A stretch of DNA of 5,035 nucleotides from Proteobacteria bacterium UBA2383 (GCA_002343485.1 DDST01000026.1:17180-22214); one strand, 5' to 3'. Shown: positions 1 to 4,890, counted from the stretch's first letter. Numbers and translations are program-made. The notes: generated by a model not told the origin, from the sequence alone.

Positions 1-228
1 GGTGTCGTACATGTGCCACTGCCATAGATCCTGCCCCATGTTGCCGAGCGACGCCGACATGCCACCCTGAGCAGCTACAGTGTGGCTGCGAGTGGGGAAA
101 ACTTTGGTCAAGCAGGCCGTCTTCAGGCCTTTCTGCGCCATGCCAAAGGTCGCGCGCAGCCCTGCACCGCCGGCGCCGACCACCACCACGTCATAATTAT
201 GATGAACCAATTTGTATGCGTTAGACAT
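1..228 (-). CDS. sdhA: Succinate dehydrogenase flavoprotein subunit SdhA (N-terminal 76 residues, cut by window edge)
   Basis: SdhA is the FAD-carrying catalytic subunit of respiratory complex II; it oxidises succinate to fumarate on the cytoplasmic face of the inner membrane and passes electrons to SdhB. Only the first 76 codons lie in the window; the gene continues beyond base 1. Visible are the dinucleotide-binding glycine motif VVVVGAGGAG (residues 14-23) and the segment FPTRSHTVAAQGG (44-56), whose His49 corresponds to the histidine that binds FAD covalently in SdhA. The segment WHMYDT at the truncated end is also typical. The ATG at 228-226 has a GAGG ribosome-binding site a few bases upstream and lies 26 bases after the sdhD stop, so it is probably translated from the sdhCDA transcript. 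The reading frame is intact as far as it goes. Identification is from recalled family motifs and is very secure. Confidence 0.96.
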   Translation of the reverse strand, partial: MSNAYKLVHHNYDVVVVGAGGAGLRATFGMAQKGLKTACLTKVFPTRSHTVAAQGGMSASLGNMGQDLWQWHMYDT

Positions 229-254
229 GAAACCTCAGCCTCCAGTGATGGGCG

Positions 255-635
255 TCAGGCCGCCAGGGCGACTTTAAGTATGGAGACCACAGCAATGGCG
301 CCCAGCAGGAATAAAATAAATTGTGTAACCAGCAGCGCAATGAATTTGGCACCTTCTGGCCGGACATAGTCCTCGTAAATGACCTGCATACCCAGGCTGG
401 CGTGATAAAATGCCGCAATAATCAGTGCGACCATCGGCCCGGCATTGAACGGATTGCTGAGCCAATACTGGAACGTCTCGTAGTCAGCATGGGAGATCGA
501 CAGCAGGGAAATGACAAACCACAGCACCAACGGAACTAAGGCGATCGACGTCACGCGCTGCAACCACCAATGATGTGTGCCGTCTTTAGCGGTGCCCAAA
601 CCGCGGACATGGGCAAGCGGGGTACGAAGACTCAT
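255..635 (-). CDS. sdhD: Succinate dehydrogenase membrane anchor subunit SdhD
   Basis: A 126-residue integral membrane protein that, with SdhC, anchors complex II, holds heme b and forms part of the ubiquinone site. Three hydrophobic segments lie near residues 29-47, 63-86 and 97-120. HASLGMQVIYEDYVRP (78-93) aligns with E. coli SdhD HAWIGMWQVLTDYVKP: His78 is the expected heme ligand, and Asp89-Tyr90 match the quinone-site Asp-Tyr with the same 11-residue spacing from the histidine. The N-terminal GTHHWWLQRVT (19-29) is typical of this SdhD type. The frame is open upstream to 812, but the ATG at 635-633 is chosen because AGGAGA lies just upstream, the start clears the end of sdhC by 14 bases, and the length suits the family. 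It sits between sdhC and sdhA and is probably cotranscribed with both. Confidence 0.95.
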   Translation of the reverse strand: MSLRTPLAHVRGLGTAKDGTHHWWLQRVTSIALVPLVLWFVISLLSISHADYETFQYWLSNPFNAGPMVALIIAAFYHASLGMQVIYEDYVRPEGAKFIALLVTQFILFLLGAIAVVSILKVALAA

Positions 636-649
636 AATAGGGTTTCTCC

Positions 650-1036
650 TCAGGGCGCAGCGATCAGCCAGCACAGGAACGTCAGGATGATGGAAGACCA
701 GATGACCCACCAGCCGGATTTGGCCGCTGCATCCAGTTCGAAGCCGTAGCCAGCGTCCCAGAACAAGTGGCGGATGCCATTGGCCAAGTGATAGAACAGC
801 GCCCAAGTCCACAGAAACAAGAGCAACTGGCCAAGCATCGAACCCAATAGAGCCTGAGCGTGTTCATAGGCTTCGGGGCCAAGCGCTGCCGCCGCCAGCC
901 AGTACACCAGCAACAGGGTGCCGATCACCAAACCGGCACCCGTAGCACGGTGGGTGATGGATAGAATGGAGGTCATTTGGGGTTTGTAATAAGGGCCGAT
1001 CATGAACGGCGATAGCGGCCGTTTGCTGGCAGACAT
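650..1036 (-). CDS. sdhC: Succinate dehydrogenase cytochrome b556 subunit SdhC
   Basis: A 128-residue inner-membrane subunit of complex II that supplies the other heme b ligand and part of the ubiquinone site. Hydrophobic segments lie near residues 31-53, 68-90 and 108-126. The N-terminal SILSITHRATG (23-33) matches the family signature; Ser26 and Arg30 correspond to E. coli quinone-site Ser27 and Arg31. FYHLANGIRHLFWDAGYG (81-98) contains His83, equivalent to the heme ligand His84 of E. coli. The frame runs open upstream to 1255 with no resemblance to SdhC; the ATG at 1036-1034 is chosen because AAGGAGA lies eight bases upstream and the product then has the normal length. It is the first of the three closely spaced sdh structural genes and follows the SDHAF4-like gene by 145 bases. 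Confidence 0.96.
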   Translation of the reverse strand: MSASKRPLSPFMIGPYYKPQMTSILSITHRATGAGLVIGTLLLVYWLAAAALGPEAYEHAQALLGSMLGQLLLFLWTWALFYHLANGIRHLFWDAGYGFELDAAAKSGWWVIWSSIILTFLCWLIAAP

Positions 1037-1081
1037 GCGTCTCTCCTTAATGATGTAGTGACGAACAAAAATCTTCTGTTT

Positions 1082-1099
1082 TGTGCAGTGCACAGCATA
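1082..1099 (-). promoter_or_regulatory. Candidate sdhC promoter -10 with overlapping 13-base palindrome
   Basis: On the minus strand a -10-like TATGCT (1099-1094) is followed directly by a perfect inverted repeat, TGTGCA and TGCACA around one base (1082-1094). No good -35 is present at the usual distance, which would suit an activator-dependent or weak promoter. The palindrome would cover the region from the -10 to about +1, a typical repressor position. It lies 46 bases upstream of the sdhC start. The palindrome is seen directly; its role is inference. Confidence 0.35.
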
Positions 1100-1155
1100 C
1101 CAAATACCGCGCAAATTTTTGGGGAAAATCGGGTAACGGGATATCAGGAATGAGA

Positions 1156-1181
1156 GGTTGAGCAACCGGCGGAACAACCGG
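1156..1181 (-). repeat. Direct repeat and alternative hairpins after the SDHAF4-like gene
   Basis: Just past the stop of the SDHAF4-like gene, CCGGTTG occurs twice on the minus strand (1181-1175 and 1169-1163), followed by CAACC (1160-1156). Either GGTTG can pair with the single CAACC, giving two mutually exclusive stems of five pairs; the nearer pairing leaves only two loop bases. There is no T-run, so a classical intrinsic terminator is not supported. It could be a weak processing or attenuation element between this gene and sdhC, or chance. Confidence 0.25.
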
Positions 1182-1349
1182 TCAAAAATCGATGCAACGC
1201 CCGGCTTTTTCCCAATCACCGTAGCGGGTTGGCTCAGGTCCTTTGGGACCGCCATATTCCTTAGGTTTTTTGGGAGGAGGAATGTCTTGAGGGGGATCAG
1301 GCGTGATAGAGGGTTGCGGGGATAGCGCCGGTTGATCGTTCTTATTCAT
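1182..1349 (-). CDS. SDHAF4-like succinate dehydrogenase assembly factor (DUF1674 family)
   Basis: A 55-residue protein, not to be confused with the flavinylation factor SdhE/SDHAF2. In eukaryotes SDHAF4 binds flavinylated SDHA and protects it until complex II is assembled; bacterial DUF1674 proteins are inferred to act likewise. The first 30 residues are proline-rich and probably disordered (for example TPDPPQDIPPPKKPK, 16-30). The C-terminal half is the family signature: GGPKGP (33-38) followed by EPTRYGDWEKAGRCIDF (39-55), ending as family members do. The ATG at 1349-1347 is the only start giving this full form; the ribosome-binding site is weak (AGTGAG), and a perfect 11-base palindrome abuts the start codon. 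It lies directly upstream of sdhCDA on the same strand, as expected for its role, and may be cotranscribed. No homology search was run; the signature match is strong. Confidence 0.9.
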   Translation of the reverse strand: MNKNDQPALSPQPSITPDPPQDIPPPKKPKEYGGPKGPEPTRYGDWEKAGRCIDF

Positions 1350-1360
1350 AGTGACTCACT
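1350..1360. repeat. 11-base perfect palindrome abutting the SDHAF4-like start codon
   Basis: AGTGA and TCACT flank a single central base, ending directly next to the ATG of the SDHAF4-like gene and covering its only ribosome-binding-like bases. It could be an operator half-buried in the leader or simply chance; a one-base loop makes an RNA hairpin unlikely. Confidence 0.3.
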
Positions 1361-1460
1361 GTGGGTTTAAAGGATAGCGGTAGGTAAGCCATCCTGGCCC
1401 CATCCGCCGATGGGACCGCCGGAAATTTGCGTCGTGCGCCTGCTCCGGTCTCAATATTAA

Positions 1461-1489
1461 TTGTCAGGTTATTATGCCGTTCGTAGATT
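1461..1489 (+). promoter_or_regulatory. Candidate sigma-70 promoter for ygfZ
   Basis: TTGTCA (1461-1466, five of six consensus -35 bases) and TAGATT (1484-1489, four of six -10 bases) are separated by exactly 17 bases. Transcription would begin near 1496, giving a leader of about 85 bases before the ygfZ ATG at 1581. It is the best promoter match I found by eye in the divergent intergenic region. The spacer and -10 overlap an inverted repeat and the opposing promoter candidate. Confidence 0.5.
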
Positions 1490-1499
1490 CCGAACGCAA
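1471..1499 (-). promoter_or_regulatory. Candidate sigma-70 promoter for the SDHAF4-like gene/sdh operon
   Basis: On the minus strand TTGCGT (1499-1494, matching TTG of the -35) and CATAAT (1476-1471, five of six -10 bases) are 17 bases apart. Transcription would start near 1464, about 115 bases before the SDHAF4-like ATG. It overlaps the ygfZ promoter candidate face to face. The -35 is weak, so the assignment is tentative. Confidence 0.4.
1478..1496. promoter_or_regulatory. Inverted repeat CGTTCG-N7-CGAACG, operator candidate
   Basis: Two perfect six-base arms (1478-1483 and 1491-1496) with a seven-base spacer lie inside both overlapping promoter candidates, covering the -10 of the plus-strand promoter and part of the -35 of the minus-strand one. 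A dimeric regulator bound here would affect ygfZ and the SDHAF4-like gene together. The repeat is seen directly; the regulator is unknown. Confidence 0.4.
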
Positions 1500-1580
1500 T
1501 GAACCCTCGTTTAGCATTCGAGATTTTCCACAAAGCCGGCTGACCGGATAGGGCCGGAAATCATTTCAAGGCTCAAGGCG

Positions 1581-2639
1581 ATGAATAAAGAATGGGGCGA
1601 TTTTCTTGAAGAAGGGTTTGGTGCTGCCCTGGACTCCAGCCACGTGGTGCATTTTGGCCATCCAGAAGCGGAATTACGGGCAGCGTTGAGCGGCGATGAT
1701 CTATGCAGCGATTTATCTCATCGAGGCCTCATTGCAGTGCAGGGTCCTGACGCTGATCAATTCCTGCAAGGGCAATTGACCTGTGATATCCGCCGGGCTA
1801 CGCACACGCATAGTCTCCTCGGTGCATTCTGCACACCCAAAGGCCGGGCATTAGCCTGTTTCCGGCTGTTCCGGCGGGACGATGTTTTGTATCTGGAACT
1901 GCCGCATACCTTGGTTGAACCGGTGCTGACCCGATTACGTAAGTACCTGTTGCGAGCCAAGGCCATCTTGAAGGATGCCAGCGGCTCTCTAGTGAGATTC
2001 GGGATGGCCGGTCCAAATGCTGAGACCTTGCTGACCGGTCTTTTCGGTGCGATTCCCGAAACCGTAAACGGAGCCGTTCATACAACAGGCGATTGGCCAG
2101 GCATCACCGTAATCCGTGCACCGGGAACACCACCACGTTTTGAACTGCATGGCTCACTGCTGGAAATGCAGGCGATCTGGAAGACTCTGGAGAGAAAAGC
2201 TATTTTCACTGGCGCGGAGCCGTGGCGGCTGCTGGACATTCTGGCGGGTATTCCCACGATCTACCCAGAAACAGCAGAGGCGTTCGTCCCGCAGATGCTC
2301 AATTTGCAATGGCTGGATGGGATCAGCTTCCAGAAAGGCTGCTACACCGGGCAGGAAGTGGTCGCGCGCGCGCACTACCTCGGCAAACTGAAACGGCGGA
2401 TGTATTTGGCGCGGGTGGATAGCCCGAACCCGCCCCGGCCCGGCGATCCCTTATTCTCACCGCAGGCCGGCGCCAATCAAAGCGCGGGCCGGTTGGTGGA
2501 TGCCGCCCGCCATCCAGAGGGTGGCTATACGGTACTGGCGGCGGCCCTGATCGACTGCGCCGAGCAGGGTGTGTTGCAACTGGGCGATGCTAACGGGCCA
2601 ATGCTCAAATTGGAGCCACTGCCGTATGGTTTTGAGTGA
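1581..2639 (+). CDS. ygfZ: Folate-binding Fe-S cluster protein YgfZ (IBA57-like)
   Basis: A 352-residue cytoplasmic protein of the YgfZ/IBA57 family, related in fold to the glycine-cleavage T protein. In E. coli YgfZ uses tetrahydrofolate to support activity of some Fe-S enzymes such as MiaB; mitochondrial IBA57 helps build [4Fe-4S] clusters, including those in complex II. The N-terminal folate-binding region includes LIAVQGPDADQFLQGQLTCD (50-69) and FCTPKGRALA (83-92). The hallmark KGCYTGQE lies at 252-259 with the conserved Cys254, followed by VVARAHYLGKLKRR; a short beta-rich C-terminal domain follows. Length is somewhat above the E. coli protein (326). The ATG at 1581 has AAGG at 1568-1571 with a nine-base spacing and a second AAGG too close to serve. 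It is divergent from the SDHAF4-like gene and convergent with rnt. Its own promoter candidate is at 1461-1489. Confidence 0.95.
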   Translation: MNKEWGDFLEEGFGAALDSSHVVHFGHPEAELRAALSGDDLCSDLSHRGLIAVQGPDADQFLQGQLTCDIRRATHTHSLLGAFCTPKGRALACFRLFRRDDVLYLELPHTLVEPVLTRLRKYLLRAKAILKDASGSLVRFGMAGPNAETLLTGLFGAIPETVNGAVHTTGDWPGITVIRAPGTPPRFELHGSLLEMQAIWKTLERKAIFTGAEPWRLLDILAGIPTIYPETAEAFVPQMLNLQWLDGISFQKGCYTGQEVVARAHYLGKLKRRMYLARVDSPNPPRPGDPLFSPQAGANQSAGRLVDAARHPEGGYTVLAAALIDCAEQGVLQLGDANGPMLKLEPLPYGFE

Positions 2640-2654
2640 GCAGTGCTTTCACTC
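2634..2654. repeat. Inverted repeat joining the stop codons of ygfZ and rnt
   Basis: GAGTGA (2634-2639) and TCACTC (2649-2654) form a perfect six-pair stem with a nine-base loop. Each arm contains the TGA of one of the two convergent genes. It may act as a weak bidirectional terminator, but there is no adjacent T-run on either strand. Confidence 0.35.
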
Positions 2655-3287
2655 TTCACCCAATGCCCAGCCACCCATATCCTTCCAGCGGTTCACGATC
2701 TGGCAGAACAGTTCTGCCGTGCGTTCGGCATCGTAAATAGCGGAATGCGCCTCGCGCTCGTTCCACGGGATGCCCGCCGCCTGGAGTGCCCGGGCCAACA
2801 CTGTCTGTCCGTAGGCCAAGCCCGCCAGCGATACGGTGTCAAAGTTGCTGAAGGGGTGAAAGGGATTGCGCTTGAGTTTGGTTCGTTCGACGGCAGCGTT
2901 CAGAAACGCCAGATCGAAGAAAGCGTTATGGCCCACCAGAATGGCGCGGTTGCAACCGGTTTCCCGCACTTCCCGGCGCACCTCCTGGAAGATGGCCGTC
3001 AGCGCCTCACGCTCTGGTACGGCAAAGCGGAAAGGATGATCAGGGTCGATGCCATTCACCGCCATTGAGGCTGGCTCCAGCCGGGAACCGGGGAACGGTT
3101 GGACATGGTGCGCCAGCGTCCCAGCGGGGTGCAGATAACCCTGCCAGTCCATGCGCACGATCACAACGGCAATTTCGAGCAGGGCGTCGGTGGGGGCATT
3201 GATGCCGCCGGTTTCGACATCGACGATTACCGGGAGAAAACCCCGAAAACGGCGGGCGATATGCGGGTTGGGAGCAGGTTCGTTCAT
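2649..3287 (-). CDS. rnt: Ribonuclease T
   Basis: RNase T is a dimeric 3'-5' exoribonuclease that trims the CCA end of tRNA (tRNA end turnover) and finishes 3' ends of 5S, 23S and other stable RNAs; it also degrades single-stranded DNA. With the ATG at 3287-3285 the protein is 212 residues and the DEDDh residues fall at Asp23 and Glu25 (IVDVETGG), Asp125 (VGHNAFFD), His181 (AHSA) and Asp186 (YDAERTAELF), the same numbers as I recall for the E. coli enzyme. RFRGF (13-17), GCNRAI, LKRNPFHPF and FCQIVNRWK are further family segments. A GTG seven codons upstream (3308) is possible, but neither start has a good ribosome-binding site and the numbering favours the ATG. It follows moaE by 54 bases on the same strand and is convergent with ygfZ, stop to stop, over nine bases. 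Confidence 0.95.
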   Translation of the reverse strand: MNEPAPNPHIARRFRGFLPVIVDVETGGINAPTDALLEIAVVIVRMDWQGYLHPAGTLAHHVQPFPGSRLEPASMAVNGIDPDHPFRFAVPEREALTAIFQEVRREVRETGCNRAILVGHNAFFDLAFLNAAVERTKLKRNPFHPFSNFDTVSLAGLAYGQTVLARALQAAGIPWNEREAHSAIYDAERTAELFCQIVNRWKDMGGWALGEE

Positions 3288-3331
3288 CCATTCAGGATAG
3301 CGGATCACCCGCCAGAACGCACCTGAACCGC

Positions 3332-3354
3332 CACGCCGCTCTCAAGCCGGCGTG
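3332..3354 (-). repeat. GC-rich hairpin spanning the moaE stop codon
   Basis: Seven-base perfect arms CACGCCG (3332-3338) and CGGCGTG (3348-3354) enclose a nine-base loop that holds the moaE TGA (3342-3344). Six of the seven pairs are G-C, so the RNA stem should be stable. No T-run follows, so a Rho-independent terminator is not supported. It may reduce readthrough into rnt or protect the moaE 3' end; function is inference. Confidence 0.45.
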
Positions 3355-3782
3355 TTGTGCTCTACCCAACGCGCGCCAGCGGCGGTGTCCTCGCGTTTCC
3401 AAAACGGTGCTTTCGATTTGAGTTCTTCCATAATAAAGCGGCAGGCGGCAAATGCCGCCGCCCGGTGCACCGACCAGACCGCAACCAGCACGATAGGATC
3501 ATGGGGTTGCAAGGCGCCGACCCGATGGATCAGCAGGGCATCCAGCAGCGGCCAGTCCTGGCAAGCGGCTTCGATAATGCGATGCAGTTGACGCTCGGTC
3601 ATGCCAGGGTAATGCTCTAACATCATTCCTTGTACTGCATCGCCTTCGTTGAAATCGCGCATCGTGCCAATAAAGATGGCTGTTGCACCATAGTGACCCC
3701 GCAAACGCTGGTTCAGATCCGCCTGATAAGCGGCCAGCACTGTTAGCGGCTCAAAGGGTTGATCGCGCAGTTCAATGTGCAT
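3342..3782 (-). CDS. moaE: Molybdopterin synthase catalytic (large) subunit MoaE
   Basis: MoaE, paired with the sulfur carrier MoaD, inserts two sulfurs into cyclic pyranopterin monophosphate to make molybdopterin, the precursor of the molybdenum cofactor; it is cytoplasmic. The 146-residue product has the full family layout: GATAIFIGTMRD (32-43), LEHYPGMTE (55-63), WPLLDALLIHRVGAL (77-91), SVHRAAAFAACRFIMEELK (104-122) and the active-site segment KSKAPFWKRE (122-131). Lys122 and Lys129 correspond to the catalytic lysines of E. coli (119 and 126). The ATG at 3782-3780 gives the expected N-terminus, but upstream bases show no clear Shine-Dalgarno. moaD, commonly the immediate upstream neighbour, is absent; the gene upstream is an acyltransferase 113 bases away. 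rnt follows downstream. Confidence 0.95.
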   Translation of the reverse strand: MHIELRDQPFEPLTVLAAYQADLNQRLRGHYGATAIFIGTMRDFNEGDAVQGMMLEHYPGMTERQLHRIIEAACQDWPLLDALLIHRVGALQPHDPIVLVAVWSVHRAAAFAACRFIMEELKSKAPFWKREDTAAGARWVEHNTPA

Positions 3783-3812
3783 GGTGATGCTGTTTCTACC
3801 TACGGCAAATTC

Positions 3813-3833
3813 CTTTGAAGGGGTGATTCAAAG
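3813..3833. promoter_or_regulatory. Seven-base inverted repeat upstream of moaE
   Basis: CTTTGAA (3813-3819) and TTCAAAG (3827-3833) are perfect inverted arms around seven bases, with centres 14 bases apart, 30 bases before the moaE start. Size and spacing suit either a dimeric DNA-binding protein or a leader hairpin near the ribosome-binding region. I see no good sigma-70 promoter beside it. This does not resemble a molybdenum-cofactor riboswitch, which is longer and more structured. Confidence 0.35.
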
Positions 3834-3843
3834 TTCGCACAAG

Positions 3844-3869
3844 GCATCGACCGCCATCGATGGAGATGC
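3844..3869 (-). repeat. Nested inverted repeats after the acyltransferase gene
   Basis: Outer arms GCATC (3844-3848) and GATGC (3865-3869) enclose a perfect ten-base palindrome CCATCGATGG (3854-3863). The element lies 27 bases after the acyltransferase stop and upstream of moaE. It may be a weak transcription or processing signal; there is no T-run, and several different pairings compete. Confidence 0.3.
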
Positions 3870-3895
3870 GATTAGAGAAGAAGGAGCGCCTGATT

Positions 3896-4750
3896 TCAGG
3901 TTACGCTGCGCCACACGCCGGGGCCAGGCCGGGAACGCTCGGCTTCCATATGCCAGACACCGGGATGGCTGGGCACGGATAGGGGGATTTCAGAGCGCCG
4001 TGCGGTTTCCGGAGTGCGGGGCCAGTCAAAGGAGGGCGGCATCATCTCGAACTCTTGCCAGACGCCGTCCAGTGCCGAGAAGGGTTGGTAAGCTAACTCC
4101 CGCCGGCTAAACAGTCCACGAAATAGCGCGGATCGGGCGACCAATGATTTAGAGGTTTCCCGTATATCAGCTTGATATGGAATACGGAGGCCGTGATAGT
4201 CAATGGTGTTTCCCACTTGCTGCAGGATGACCCCCAGCCGTTTCAACAACCGTGCAAACGATTGGCTTATCAGTAGATGAAAACACTCGATTCCCTGGTG
4301 CAGACCATAGATGATGAGCGCGTTGACCATGCCGAGGAGAATATCGTGTTCGCCGCTCCGGCCGGCATGCCCGAATTGATAATCCAGATGCCGGTTCATT
4401 TTCCAGGGTGCGGGGGCATTGATAATGCAGATGCGGGAAACTTCCGCCAGTTCACGGCGGGGCCGGCATTGGGCCTGTTCAGAACTCAAGCAGTGCAGCG
4501 TTTCAACTGGAAACTGGAAGGCTTCCGGGAGCACGAGCCGTACAGCAGCTACCCAGGTCGCCGTTGCACGATGCCGGACAATGAAGTGGGCAGCGTGAAT
4601 ATCCCAAACATCGTACTCTTCGCCATTGGGAAACTCAGCGGGATCCTCGAAGCGGCGCTCCTGGCAATAGACTTGGTAGCGAATCTTCCGATGGATGGCG
4701 CGGCTAACTTCTGTGTCGGCTAGGATCACTTCGTAAGCATGGTCAAACAT
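3896..4750 (-). CDS. PEP-CTERM/exosortase-associated acyltransferase, LuxI-like fold
   Basis: A 284-residue protein that I recognise as the acyltransferase family found in bacteria with the exosortase/PEP-CTERM sorting system, distantly related to N-acyl-homoserine lactone synthases in the GNAT superfamily. Its substrate is not established. The N-terminal half carries LuxI-like spacing: Arg24 and Tyr28 (RYQVYCQERRFED, 24-36), Asp47 and Asp50 (YDVWDIHAAHF), Arg71 (AAVRLV), then Glu103 and Arg106 in AEVSRICI (102-109). LuxI has Arg24, Phe28, Trp34, Asp45, Asp48, Arg70, Glu101 and Arg104, so the core is kept but the aromatic positions differ (Tyr28, Phe34). Residues 134-190 complete the fold; 235-284 look less ordered, rich in Pro and Arg. 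The ATG at 4750-4748 is preceded by GGGGA at short spacing. No exosortase or PEP-CTERM gene is in the window. An acyl-homoserine lactone synthase is possible but less likely. Confidence 0.85.
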   Translation of the reverse strand: MFDHAYEVILADTEVSRAIHRKIRYQVYCQERRFEDPAEFPNGEEYDVWDIHAAHFIVRHRATATWVAAVRLVLPEAFQFPVETLHCLSSEQAQCRPRRELAEVSRICIINAPAPWKMNRHLDYQFGHAGRSGEHDILLGMVNALIIYGLHQGIECFHLLISQSFARLLKRLGVILQQVGNTIDYHGLRIPYQADIRETSKSLVARSALFRGLFSRRELAYQPFSALDGVWQEFEMMPPSFDWPRTPETARRSEIPLSVPSHPGVWHMEAERSRPGPGVWRSVT

Positions 4751-4857
4751 ATGTTCCCCGGGATTATTAGAAGTTTAATCTTGGAAAAAATGTTTCTCGC
4801 TATCACACTTGTATGCACAATCGATCTTGAAGATGACCTGAACAAAGATAGCCTGTA

Positions 4858-4890
4858 AAGATATCCCTTAACATGACTCACCCAATGAGT
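4858..4890 (-). promoter_or_regulatory. Weak sigma-70 promoter candidate with inverted repeat at the -35
   Basis: On the minus strand TTGGGT (4885-4880) and TATCTT (4863-4858) are 16 bases apart; each matches only part of the consensus. The -35 lies in the centre of a perfect inverted repeat, ACTCA (4876-4880) and TGAGT (4886-4890). The start would lie about 100 bases upstream of the acyltransferase ATG. Both parts are short, so chance is a real alternative in AT-rich DNA. Confidence 0.27.

Noticed and set aside
636..812. N-terminal extension of the sdhD frame to 812
   Set aside because: It overlaps sdhC in another frame, lacks family similarity, and the AGGAGA-led ATG at 635 gives the normal length.
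1037..1255. N-terminal extension of the sdhC frame to 1255
   Set aside because: The extra residues do not resemble SdhC, they overlap the SDHAF4-like gene, and a strong AAGGAGA site marks the ATG at 1036.
1342..1533. Minus-strand 63-codon frame starting with TTG and ending within the SDHAF4-like start (shared ATGAATAA)
   Set aside because: The stop-start overlap looks like translational coupling, but the product resembles nothing I know, the start is TTG without a clear ribosome-binding site, and the frame covers both promoter candidates. Probably chance; worth revisiting only if conserved.
2363..2372. Run of five CG dinucleotides, possible Z-DNA or slippage site
   Set aside because: It encodes part of the conserved VVARAH segment following the YgfZ signature and is explained by codon choice in GC-rich DNA.
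2643..3068. Plus-strand 141-codon frame
   Set aside because: It lies opposite the well-supported rnt gene and has no recognisable features; a shadow of GC-rich coding sequence.
3288..3308. GTG start for rnt seven codons upstream
   Set aside because: The ATG at 3287 places all five catalytic residues at the E. coli positions; the GTG has no better ribosome-binding site. It remains possible.
3775..4110. Plus-strand 111-codon frame across the acyltransferase-moaE gap
   Set aside because: Mostly antisense to the acyltransferase, low-complexity Arg/Ala composition, no family resemblance.
4277..4723. Plus-strand 148-codon frame
   Set aside because: Entirely antisense to the acyltransferase, whose minus-strand motifs are clear.
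4790..4858. Plus-strand 22-codon frame (ATG to TAA) in the AT-rich region with GGAA upstream
   Set aside because: Such a length is expected by chance; weak ribosome-binding site and no recognisable sequence.
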